Made by a program: the position numbers and the translations under genes. A DNA stretch of 64,000 bases from Actinokineospora inagensis DSM 44258 (lineage in GTDB: Bacteria; Actinomycetota; Actinomycetes; Mycobacteriales; Pseudonocardiaceae): NCBI RefSeq assembly GCF_000482865.1, contig NZ_AXWW01000035.1, forward strand, positions 1-64,000, read 5' to 3'. Numbering within the stretch: the stretch's first letter is position 1; every line of letters starts with the position of its first letter. The notes under the pieces are model-generated. The model did not search any database. It was not told the DNA's origin and saw only the letters and a program-made list of their open reading frames with translations. Of this stretch, positions 26,065-33,641 are shown in pieces.

Positions 26065-26442
26065 TCATCGCTCGCGGAGGTGTCTGCCCAGGATGCCCAG
26101 GTCGTCGTCCATTTCGCTGAGCAGAGTGGTCATCTTGTCGAGTCGGCTCTCCAGGGCGGCCAGCCGGTCGAGTATGACGTAGGACCGGTCTTCGGGGCTG
26201 TGGATGGTTTCCACGGTCCTTCCTTCGAGGATGCCCGAGAGGTGCCGGGGGTGCAGTCCCAACGCGACGGACATCGCCTCCAGGGTGCGGGGGCTGCGGC
26301 GGCGTTGGACCAGGTTGTGCTGGAGTTCGCGGACGACGACCTTGGAGAGGTTGGACCGGTCGATCACGTCTTGTTGGGACAGGCCGAGCACCCGCATCCG
26401 CTCCACGATGGTCCACGCCACCGCGGCCCAGTCCTCGGTCAC
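26065..26442 (-). CDS. XRE-type regulator, copy B
   Basis: This 125-residue protein is paralogous to copy A at 24941-25324. The helix-turn-helix (LGLSQQDVIDRSNLSKVVVREL) is followed by the shared RRRSPRTLEAMSVALGLHPRHL box, a variable linker and a C-terminal coiled-coil helix (VILDRLAALESRLDKMTTLLSEMDDDL). GTG at 26442 is chosen because GGAGG lies four bases upstream; a GTG six codons earlier is also open. It is divergent from the small membrane protein gene at 26581, with 138 bases between them. Unlike copy A it has no nuclease gene behind it, because the IS256 remnant lies there. Confidence 0.8.
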   Translation of the reverse strand: MTEDWAAVAWTIVERMRVLGLSQQDVIDRSNLSKVVVRELQHNLVQRRRSPRTLEAMSVALGLHPRHLSGILEGRTVETIHSPEDRSYVILDRLAALESRLDKMTTLLSEMDDDLGILGRHLRER

Positions 26443-26580
26443 CGGTCCTCCCACGTCCACCCGGGACCGACTTTATAGGTTGCCCCTCGATCAACGGTGT
26501 AGACATACCGGCCCGACCACTGGGAATATTTTGACCCGATATCGCCTAAGTCGGCTGAAGCCGTCCACATCGGAGGTCAG

Positions 26581-26778
26581 ATGCACGCCCCCTTGACCGC
26601 TCGCGTCCTCTTCGTCAGCACCTTGATCGTGGTGGCCCAGTGGTCCGCCATCGCCGACCAGGCCAACCCCTGGCTCCTGCTCGCGACCCTCGTACCCCCC
26701 GCCTTCTTGGCCGCCCACGCCCTCTTCACCACACCAGCGCGAATCATTCGGCAGGAAAGGAACCGCCACCGCCCGTGA
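26581..26778 (+). CDS. Small two-helix membrane protein, copy B
   Basis: This 65-residue protein has two predicted membrane helices (TARVLFVSTLIVVAQWSAIA and PWLLLATLVPPAFLAAHALF) and a basic tail (RIIRQERNRHRP) that should face the cytoplasm. It is paralogous to copy A at 25402 and likewise divergent from an XRE gene. GGAGGTCAG stands just before the ATG. I do not know the family. The repeated pairing with an XRE regulator and the restriction-type neighbours suggest a regulated membrane component, which is inference. Confidence 0.7.
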   Translation: MHAPLTARVLFVSTLIVVAQWSAIADQANPWLLLATLVPPAFLAAHALFTTPARIIRQERNRHRP

Positions 26779-26924
26779 TCCTGCGTGCAAGGAACTACTC
26801 CGGTCCCACCCGGGCCGTAACGCGGCAGGGCTTACCCCAAGTGTCCGAAGGATCAGTGGCGCACTTGTGCGAGCAAGGTCCCGCGCGATGCGGGACGGAT
26901 CCGGGAGGGTGTGATGATCTTCGC

Positions 26925-28040
26925 ATGGTGCGTGACGTGATACGAAGAGTGCTGGAAGCTCAGCCGGAGTACAGCGCGGAGAACACCCCGGCGATGCAGC
27001 GTCGCGGAGAGTTGATCCGCAAACAGATGACGGGCTGGATTGAGGGCTTATTACCTGAGCTCCGGGCCGTGTCAGTAGAAGATCTGCGAGTTGACGCCAG
27101 TGACGGAAAAGGCCTCCGCAGCGAGATCCCATGGGTGCGCGTTCACTCGGCCAGCAGATCTCCCAGGGCCACCGATGGATGGTATGTCGTCTACCTGTTC
27201 GACGCCTGCGGAGAAGCTGTCTTCTTGACACTCATACAGGGCACCACAAAGTGGAATGGTGGTTCACCAGTGGACCGGCCCTTGGCCGAGTTACGTGCCC
27301 GTGTCGCATGGGCAAGAACTGCGCTCACACCTGCCCTGGGGCAGCGGCCCGACCTGGTCTAGGCGATCTCGTTGAAGGGCCGAGCGAGTAGACGCGCATT
27401 TGGATATGAGGTTGGCATGGTCGCAGCCTTCGAATACCGCATCGATACGCTCCCCACTGAGGAGGTGTTCAAGACAGACCTGCTGTTCATGGCCTCCGTG
27501 CTACAAGAACTGCACGTGGCGGAAAGCGGCTCGGAAGCGGTGCCCGGCGAGTTGGCCCCGGAAATCTCTGATGCGATCAGTGTGGCAGACCGCGTCGCGG
27601 GACGACGTCGCGCAGGCCAGGGCATGCGGCTAAGCCACGCCGAGCGCGCGGCAATCGAGGACCATTCTGTCGCCCTCGCCCGCGGCCACTTGGAGGCGAA
27701 GGGCTACTCGGTTCGCGATTTCGGAGCCACCGAGTCCTACGACCTCGACGCCAGACGCCGAAGCGAACGCCTCTACGTAGAGGTGAAAGGTACTACATCT
27801 CTTGGCGAGGAGGTGATCCTGACTAAGAACGAAGTCGACCTCAATGACGAGAAGTACCCGAATACGATGTTGATCATCGTAAGCGGTATCCACCTCGACC
27901 GCACCACCATTCCACCGAATGCGTCAGGTGGTTCGGTTCGAGAGGCACACCCTTGGCGAATAGCGGCGACCGACTTGACCCCGATCTCGTTCAGGTACCG
28001 GGTGAACCAAGTCGGTGTCGACACACCCCAGGACCGGTAG
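26925..28040 (+). pseudogene. MrcB_N-DUF3883 restriction-type protein interrupted by an in-frame TAG
   Basis: The frame is open for 145 codons, meets TAG at 27360-27362, and stays open in the same frame for another 226 codons to 28040. The first part has the MrcB_N (DUF3578) core, IPWVRVHSASRSPRATDGWYVVYLF then LTLIQGTT. The second has a DUF3883 core with ERLYVEVKGTTSLGEEV, LTKNEV and YPNT. In other actinobacteria both domains lie in one chain, and the linker here (AISLKGRASRRAF, GYEVGMVAAFEYRIDTLP) follows the stop directly. A second start at TTG 27372 could make the DUF3883 part alone. MrcB_N-type proteins act in modification-dependent restriction. The ATG at 26925 has no close ribosome binding site. 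Confidence 0.75.
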
Positions 28041-28050
28041 AGCTTCAGGC

Positions 28051-28084
28051 CCTCCGCCTGGCCGTATGGTTCGCCAGGCGGAGG
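28051..28084 (+). terminator. Terminator after the MrcB_N-DUF3883 gene
   Basis: CCTCCGCCTGGC and GCCAGGCGGAGG form a perfect 12-base stem with a ten-base loop, starting ten bases past the TAG at 28038-28040. Confidence 0.75.
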
Positions 28085-28092
28085 CCAATACC

Positions 28093-28248
28093 ATGCTCGA
28101 CCACCTCGACACCATCGGCCGCGAGATCAATGACGCCAGCCCGGCCAGGCTCCAAGAGCTCTACGCCGCCCTCGACCTGGAACTGCTCTACAACGCACAA
28201 GACCGGATGCTCGACGTCAGCATCAGGTCTGGTAGGGGTAGTAAGCGT
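28093..28248 (+). pseudogene. Serine recombinase C-terminal remnant
   Basis: The frame reads MLDHLDTIGREINDASPARL, QELYAALDLELLYNAQDRML, then DVSIRSG. This matches the extreme C-terminus of large serine recombinases and resolvases (xxLRELYAxLGLEMxYDxxxRxVDV). The catalytic and zinc domains are missing. The remnant runs up to the 3' end of the tRNA-Leu gene, on the opposite strand. Its frame is open from 28015, but that part overlaps the terminator hairpin and is not recombinase-like. Confidence 0.6.
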
Positions 28249-28331
28249 GTCCGAGAGGGGACTTGAACCCCTACGCCCGTTAAGGGCACTAGCACCTCAA
28301 GCTAGCGCGTCTGCCATTCCGCCACCCGGAC
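28249..28331 (-). tRNA. tRNA-Leu (anticodon GAG)
   Basis: This is an 83-nt class II tRNA. The acceptor stem GTCCGGG pairs with CTCGGAC with one G-U. The anticodon loop TTGAGGT lies between CTAGC and GCTAG, giving anticodon GAG. A long variable arm (TGCCCTTAACGGGCG) and the T arm with GGTTCAAGTCC follow. The 3' CCA is not encoded. It stands at the edge of the accessory island, next to a recombinase remnant. Confidence 0.95.
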
Positions 28332-28346
28332 TTGGTGGAGGGGAGT

Positions 28347-29171
28347 CTAGCGCCTGGTGAGGTGGACCTCGTCGCCGAGGGTTAGGGGGCCGGGGGTGAG
28401 GGTGGCGTATTTGGCGCCGAAGGTGACGCCGGGGCGGGTGGGGTGGCGGCGGTAGGTGGCGAGGGTTCGGGTGGGTTCGGGGCCTTTTCGCTCGCCGGTG
28501 GACTGGTCGACGGTGGGGACGGCGCAGCGGATGGCTTCGGTGGAGTAGCCGAGGTGGACGGGGCCGATGGTCAACGTGGCCGCGGTGTCCTCGGTGTGCG
28601 GGGTGGGCCAGCCGGTGATGACGATGTTGGGGCGGAAGCGGTCCATGGGGATGGGGGTTCCGCCAGCGGCGGTGATGCGGGTGTTGAGTTCGACCAACGA
28701 GGAGTCCGAGGTGACCAGGACGGCGTGGGCGTCGCCGAATCCGACTTTGCCGGGGTGCAGGCCCCAGCCGTCGCGGTCGTGGTCCGGGGGGACGCGGACG
28801 AGGCGGACGTCGCGGTCGAGGACCTCGCTGCACCACTTGGCGGCCAGGTCACCCTGGTCCACGGCGGGGCCGAACCACTTGTTGAACAGGCTGACCTCGC
28901 GGCGGGGGCCGTCCACGACCGGCTCGACCAGGATGTCGTCGTACCCGGCCACGGACAGCCGGAGGCCGTCGGGGGTCGGGTTGGCGTGGACGACGGCCAT
29001 GGCGGGGACTTTGCGTTGGCTGAGGAACGTGCCGTCGGCGGCGTCGACGACCATGTACGCGCGGTCCTCGCGCAGGCCGGTCCGCACGACGTCCGCCGTG
29101 GAGACCGAAATGCCGTGGAATCCCTTGACGGGGTAGTACGTCAGCGCGGAAACCGTTGCCACGCCGTCCAC
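28347..29171 (-). CDS. MOSC-domain protein (molybdenum cofactor sulfurase C-terminal type)
   Basis: This 274-residue protein has the N-terminal MOSC beta-barrel (LTYYPVKGFHGISV, GLREDRAYMVVDA) and the MOSC domain (DRFRPNIVITG near residue 180, AIRCAVPTVDQSTGER near 215 with a Cys, then GVTFGAKYATL). Relatives such as YcbX and mARC bind molybdenum cofactor and reduce N-hydroxylated compounds, using a separate reductase. No ferredoxin domain is attached. The start may be GTG 29171 or GTG 29162. It is followed directly by tRNA-Leu. Confidence 0.9.
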   Translation of the reverse strand: MDGVATVSALTYYPVKGFHGISVSTADVVRTGLREDRAYMVVDAADGTFLSQRKVPAMAVVHANPTPDGLRLSVAGYDDILVEPVVDGPRREVSLFNKWFGPAVDQGDLAAKWCSEVLDRDVRLVRVPPDHDRDGWGLHPGKVGFGDAHAVLVTSDSSLVELNTRITAAGGTPIPMDRFRPNIVITGWPTPHTEDTAATLTIGPVHLGYSTEAIRCAVPTVDQSTGERKGPEPTRTLATYRRHPTRPGVTFGAKYATLTPGPLTLGDEVHLTRR

Positions 29172-29180
29172 GCTACCTGC

Positions 29181-29912
29181 TCACAGGACTTGGTCCAGGA
29201 ACTTCCGGAGCCTGGGCGCGGTTGGCGACCCGAACACCGCGGCGGGCGGACCGGACTCGACGACCAAGCCGTGGTCGAGGAAGCACACCTGGTCGGCGAC
29301 CTCGCGGGCGAACCCCATCTCGTGCGTCACGACGACCATGGTCATGCCCGCCGACGACAGTTCCGCCATCAACCCGAGCACGCCCTTCACCAGCTCCGGG
29401 TCGAGTGCGCTGGTGGCCTCGTCGAACAGCACGACCTCGGGTTCCATGGCGAGCGCGCGGGCGATCGCCACCCGCTGCCGCTGCCCGCCGGACAGGGCGG
29501 ACGGCCGGAACGGCGCCTTGTCCGCGAGCCCGACCCGGTCCAGGTAGCGCGACGCCCGGTCGCGCGCCTCTTCCTGGGACAGCCGCAGGACCGACCGCAG
29601 CGGCAGCACGAGGTTGTCGAGGACTGTCCGGTGGGCGAACAGGTTGAAGTGCTGGAACACCATGCCGATCCGCCGCCGCAGGACGTTGACGTCGGCCACG
29701 CCCGAGCCGTCGAGCAGCACTTCGCCGCGGCTGGGCGGTTCCAACTGGTTGATCGCGCGCAGCAACGTCGACTTGCCCGAACCGGACGGGCCGATCACGC
29801 ACGTCGTCGTCCCGCGCGGCACCTCCAGGTCGACCCCGCGCAGCACCTCGACCGGGCCGAACGACACGTGCAGGTCACGCACGAGCAGGCTCGAACTCGG
29901 CAAGGGTGTCAC
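29181..29912 (-). CDS. Polar amino acid ABC transporter, ATP-binding protein
   Basis: This 243-residue ATPase has Walker A GPSGSGKST near residue 42, the Q-loop VFQHFNLF, the signature LSGGQRQRVAIARAL near 141, Walker B VVLFDEATSALD and the switch His in VVTHEMGFA. These forms are typical of GlnQ/HisP-type importers. It overlaps the permease gene by 38 bases and is the last gene of binding protein-permease-ATPase. The substrate is probably a polar or basic amino acid, but the sequence does not say which. Confidence 0.93.
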   Translation of the reverse strand: MTPLPSSSLLVRDLHVSFGPVEVLRGVDLEVPRGTTTCVIGPSGSGKSTLLRAINQLEPPSRGEVLLDGSGVADVNVLRRRIGMVFQHFNLFAHRTVLDNLVLPLRSVLRLSQEEARDRASRYLDRVGLADKAPFRPSALSGGQRQRVAIARALAMEPEVVLFDEATSALDPELVKGVLGLMAELSSAGMTMVVVTHEMGFAREVADQVCFLDHGLVVESGPPAAVFGSPTAPRLRKFLDQVL

Positions 29913-30618
29913 CTCCCCGAACCGGCTGACCGTCGCGCAGGCGCCGGTCGACGAAGTTGACCAGGTGCGTCAGCGGCACCGTGATCAGCAGGTACACCAA
30001 CCCGGCCGCGACCAGCGGCGACAGGTTCCCCGTGTTGGCCGCCACGTCCTGCCCGATGCGGAACAGGTCCCGCTGCGAGGCGAGCAACCCGAGGAAGTAC
30101 ACCAGGCTGGAGTCCTTCACCAGCGCGATGAACTGGTTGACGAGAGCGGGCAGCACCCGTCGAACCCCTTGCGGCACAACGACCTTCGCCATGGTCGCCA
30201 CGTGTGTCATGCCCAGGGCGCGCGCCGCCTCCGACTGTCCTTTGTCGACGCTCTGGATGCCTGCCCGGAAGATCTCGCCGATGTAGGCGGCCGCGATCAG
30301 GCTCAACGCGAGGATCCCCAGTGGATACGGGTTCGTGCCGATCACCGGCCGGGCCACGACCGCGAGACCCTGCCCGACCAGCAGGATCGTCACGATCGCG
30401 GGCAGACCGCGGAAGATGTCGGTGTACACCCGCGCGGGCCACCGCAGCCACCGCCGGTGGGACAACCCCAGCAGCGCCAACCCGAGCCCCAGCACCGTCC
30501 CGAGCACCGCCGAACTGCCCGCCAGGATCAGCGTGTTGACCAGGCCGGTGCGCAGCAGGTCCGGCAGGACCGCGGTGATGTGGTCCCAGTTGAGGAAGGT
30601 GTCGACCAGGTCGGACAT
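29875..30618 (-). CDS. Polar amino acid ABC transporter, permease
   Basis: This 247-residue inner membrane protein has about five transmembrane helices and the HisM-type EAA motif GQSEAARALGMTHVATMAKVV near residue 135, which contacts the ATPase. The segments LAIAAYIGEIFRAGIQSV and SSLVYFLGL are characteristic of the glutamine/histidine permease family. Its ATG overlaps the last base of the binding-protein stop (TGATG), so translation is coupled. As the only permease gene, it probably forms a homodimer. Confidence 0.93.
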   Translation of the reverse strand: MSDLVDTFLNWDHITAVLPDLLRTGLVNTLILAGSSAVLGTVLGLGLALLGLSHRRWLRWPARVYTDIFRGLPAIVTILLVGQGLAVVARPVIGTNPYPLGILALSLIAAAYIGEIFRAGIQSVDKGQSEAARALGMTHVATMAKVVVPQGVRRVLPALVNQFIALVKDSSLVYFLGLLASQRDLFRIGQDVAANTGNLSPLVAAGLVYLLITVPLTHLVNFVDRRLRDGQPVRGGDTLAEFEPARA

Positions 30619-31412
30619 CAGGACTTGGGCTTGAACTCGTCGGGCACCGGCACCGACGGGATGAACTTGTCGTGCAACCGCAGCCAGGTGCCGTCCGCGA
30701 TGACCGCGTGCAGGCCGTCGTTCAGCTTGGCGCGCAGTTGGTCGTTGCCCCTGCGCACCGCGAAACCGTGCGGGAGGTCGTTGGCCGCGATGGTCGTGGT
30801 GACCGACAGTGCCGGGTCGTCCTTGGCGTACTTCTCGGCGATCGTCAGGTCGACCACCCACGCGTCGACGGTGCCGTTGCGCAGTCCGGCGATGGCGGAG
30901 TCGTAGCTGGGGAAGCGCACGACTTGCGCGCCGGGGACGTTGGCACCCAGGTACTTGTCGCCGACGGTGGCCTGGATCACCGCGACCCGCTTGCCGCTCA
31001 ACAGCTTCGCGTCGGTGATGGTCTTGTCCTTGCTCAGGACGCTGATGTACTCGTAGTTGTACCGGTCGGTGAAGTCCACCGTCTTGCGCCGCTCGTCGGT
31101 CTGCGCGATGGCGGACGAGCCGACGTCGAAGGTCTTGTTGGCGACCTGGCCGAGCAGGGCGGAGAAGTCGGTGCCGACGAACTCGGTCTGGTACCCGGCT
31201 TTCGCGGCGACGGCTTTGAACAGTTCGTTGTCGAAGCCGGTGTAGACGCCGTTCTCCTGGTAGACGTTGGGCGGGGCGTCGCCGAGGGTGCCGACGCGCA
31301 GCGTGCTGGAGTCGCCTGCGTCGGCCGACGAGGACCCGCAGCCCGCCAACGCGGTGGTGGCGGCGATCCCGGCGATGGCGAGCGCGATCGCGCGCCGCAG
31401 TGAGGTTCTCAT
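30618..31412 (-). CDS. Amino acid ABC transporter, substrate-binding lipoprotein
   Basis: This 264-residue family 3 solute-binding protein has a signal peptide ending in a lipobox (ALAGC, Cys near 28). The mature domain contains YTGFDNELFKAVAAKAG, DVGSSAIAQTDERRKTVDFTD and GTVDAWVVDL, the usual amino acid-binding pattern with the Arg and Asp ligands. ATG at 31412 is preferred because GGGAAG precedes it at five bases; an upstream ATG six codons earlier has none. It heads the three-gene operon. A strong hairpin lies in its leader at 31453-31485. Confidence 0.92.
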   Translation of the reverse strand: MRTSLRRAIALAIAGIAATTALAGCGSSSADAGDSSTLRVGTLGDAPPNVYQENGVYTGFDNELFKAVAAKAGYQTEFVGTDFSALLGQVANKTFDVGSSAIAQTDERRKTVDFTDRYNYEYISVLSKDKTITDAKLLSGKRVAVIQATVGDKYLGANVPGAQVVRFPSYDSAIAGLRNGTVDAWVVDLTIAEKYAKDDPALSVTTTIAANDLPHGFAVRRGNDQLRAKLNDGLHAVIADGTWLRLHDKFIPSVPVPDEFKPKS

Positions 31413-31452
31413 CGGTCTTCCCGTCTTCATGTGCTTGTCGCACAAGAGGATC

Positions 31453-31485
31453 ACGCGGGTGAGGAGGTCCGATCCCCACCCGCGT
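31453..31485 (-). promoter_or_regulatory. Perfect hairpin in the leader of the amino acid transporter operon
   Basis: ACGCGGGTG and CACCCGCGT pair perfectly over nine bases, with further partial pairing inside (GGGGAT against CCTCCT-like bases). It lies 41-73 bases upstream of the binding-protein start and there is no gene before it to terminate. It could be an operator or a leader structure. Confidence 0.4.
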
Positions 31486-31573
31486 TCGGCACCGACGGTA
31501 GGAACCAACCGGCCGTGAGCGCCAACGGGCGGCCGTCTTCCCACATGACAGGACGGCGACCTGGTGACGCTCG

Positions 31574-33013
31574 CTACAGGATGGCTCCCGGCGCGTACGC
31601 CGCCGCCTCGGGGAAGCGGGCCAGCACGGTTTCAACGCGGGCGACGACCGCGGCGACCTGGGCGCCCGCGACGCCGGTGAACGGCAGCCGGTCGGCGAGC
31701 AGCCCGTCGAGAGCGGCGCGGTCGAGCGGGATACGGCTGTCGGCGGCGAGCCGGTCCAGCAGGTCGTTGTCGGCGATCCCCTTCTCCCGCATGGCGAGCG
31801 CGACCGCGACCGCGTTCTCCTTGATCGCCTCGTGCGCGGTCTCCCGGCCGACCCCGGCCTGGATGGCGGCCATCAGCACCTTGGTGGTGGCCAGGAACGG
31901 CAGGTACCGGTCGAGTTCGCGGGCGATCACGGCCGGGTAGGCGCCGAACTCGTCGAGTACGGTGAGGAATGTCTCAAGTAGACCGTCGAGGGCGAAGAAG
32001 GCGTCCGGCAGGGCGACCCGGCGCACGACCGAGCACGAGACATCACCCTCGTTCCACTGGTCGCCCGCGAGTTCGCCGACCATCGACGCGTACCCGCGCA
32101 GCACCACCGCGAGCCCGTTGACCCGCTCGCAGGAACGCGTGTTCATCTTGTGCGGCATGGCCGACGAGCCGACCTGACCGGGTTTGAAGCCCTCGGTGAC
32201 CAGCTCGTGCCCGGCCATCAGCCGGATCGTCTTGGCCAGGCTGGACGGTGCGGCCGCGACCTGCACGAGCGCGGTGACCACGTCGAAGTCGAGCGACCGC
32301 GGGTAGACCTGCCCGACACTCACGAGGTGCTCGTCGAACCCGAGGTGCCCGGCGACCGCGCGCTCCAGCCGGGCCAACTTGTCCTGGTCACCGCCGAGCA
32401 GGTCGAGCATGTCCTGGGCGGTGCCGACCGGGCCCTTGATGCCGCGCAGCGGGTACCGGGTGATCAGCTCGTCGAGCCGGGTGAAGGCGACCAGCAGCTC
32501 GTCGGCCGCGGTGGCGAACCGCTTGCCGAGGGTGGTGGCCTGCGCGGCGACGTTGTGCGAGCGGCCGGTCATGACCAGGTCGGCGTGCTCGGCGGCAAGG
32601 CGGGCCAGCCTGGACAGCACCGCGGCGACCCGGACCCGGACCAGTTCCAGCGACCGGCGGACCTGCAACTGCTCGACGTTCTCGGTGAGGTCGCGGGAGG
32701 TCATGCCCTTGTGCACGTGCTCGTGCCCGGCGAGCGCGTTGAACTCCTCGATGCGGGCCTTCACGTCGTGCCGGGTGACCCGCTCGCGGTCGGCGATGCT
32801 GCCCAGGTCGACCCGGTCCAGGACCCGCCGGTAGTCGTCGACCACACCGGCCGGGACGTCGATGCCGAGGTCGGCCTGCGCGGAGAGGACCGCCAGCCAC
32901 AGCTCCCGCTCCAGCCGGACCTTCGCCTCCGGGGACCACAGCGCGGCCAGCTCGGGGGAGGCGTAGCGGCCTGCGAGGACGTTGGGGATGCGGGGCTTCT
33001 GCGCTGCGGTCAC
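31574..33013 (-). CDS. purB: Adenylosuccinate lyase PurB
   Basis: This 479-residue enzyme splits SAICAR to AICAR and adenylosuccinate to AMP, each time releasing fumarate. The fumarase/argininosuccinate lyase signature GSSAMPHKMN is present near residue 290. Active-site segments include TSRDLTENVEQLQ and TGRSHNVAAQATTLGKR. The length is that of the longer actinobacterial PurB. GTG at 33013 gives the usual N-terminus. The TetR gene ends only 12 bases upstream on the same strand, so the two may be cotranscribed. Confidence 0.96.
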   Translation of the reverse strand: MTAAQKPRIPNVLAGRYASPELAALWSPEAKVRLERELWLAVLSAQADLGIDVPAGVVDDYRRVLDRVDLGSIADRERVTRHDVKARIEEFNALAGHEHVHKGMTSRDLTENVEQLQVRRSLELVRVRVAAVLSRLARLAAEHADLVMTGRSHNVAAQATTLGKRFATAADELLVAFTRLDELITRYPLRGIKGPVGTAQDMLDLLGGDQDKLARLERAVAGHLGFDEHLVSVGQVYPRSLDFDVVTALVQVAAAPSSLAKTIRLMAGHELVTEGFKPGQVGSSAMPHKMNTRSCERVNGLAVVLRGYASMVGELAGDQWNEGDVSCSVVRRVALPDAFFALDGLLETFLTVLDEFGAYPAVIARELDRYLPFLATTKVLMAAIQAGVGRETAHEAIKENAVAVALAMREKGIADNDLLDRLAADSRIPLDRAALDGLLADRLPFTGVAGAQVAAVVARVETVLARFPEAAAYAPGAIL

Positions 33014-33024
33014 GTCTGGCCAGC

Positions 33025-33606
33025 TTACGCGAGGGCCGTCCGCAGCATCCGCCGCGCCGCCGCCCGCGGATCGGGGTTGACCTCGATGAGCGCGTTGACG
33101 ACGGCCCCGTCGACCAGCGCGATCAACTGCTCCAGCCTGGCGTCGTCGATGTCGGCGGCGGCCAGCGCGAACGTCTCCCGGAGCAGGGCACGCAGCTCGG
33201 CGCCCAGTTCCAGCATCAGCGGACGCAGGTACGGGCGGCGGCCGGTGGCGACGAGCCGTTCGTAGCGGAGCAGCACGTTCTCGGCGTCGTCCCGCTCGAC
33301 GGGGCCGAGGAGCTGGTCGAGGACCAGTTCGACGAGGTGGTCCCGGCCGCGCACCGGCTCGGTCATCGCGGCGAGCACGGCCCGGCCGCGGGCGAGTTCG
33401 GAGCGGCCGTGGTACTCGATGGCCGCGCCGATCAGCTCGTCGAGCGACTGGAAGTAGTACGTGGTGGACGCCAGCGGCAACCCGGCGCGCTCGGCGACGG
33501 CCCGGTGCCGGACCGCGTCAAAACCGCCCTCGGCGAGCAGTTCGACGGCGGCCTCGACGAGCGCGTGCCTGCGTCGCTCACCCTTGGGAGTGCTCGCGGT
33601 GGTCAT
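33025..33606 (-). CDS. TetR-family transcriptional regulator
   Basis: This 193-residue repressor has an N-terminal helix-turn-helix (RRHALVEAAVELLAEGGFDAVRHRAVAERAG, then LPLASTTYYFQSLDELI) and an all-helical ligand domain. ATG at 33606 begins the usual short lead-in; the open frame upstream is a shadow. It stands just before purB, a position seen in other actinobacteria, but there is no sign that it controls purine genes. The ligand is unknown. Confidence 0.88.
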   Translation of the reverse strand: MTTASTPKGERRRHALVEAAVELLAEGGFDAVRHRAVAERAGLPLASTTYYFQSLDELIGAAIEYHGRSELARGRAVLAAMTEPVRGRDHLVELVLDQLLGPVERDDAENVLLRYERLVATGRRPYLRPLMLELGAELRALLRETFALAAADIDDARLEQLIALVDGAVVNALIEVNPDPRAAARRMLRTALA

Positions 33607-33641
33607 GCCTGGATTCTGCCGCCGGACGCGGTCGGGCAGGG

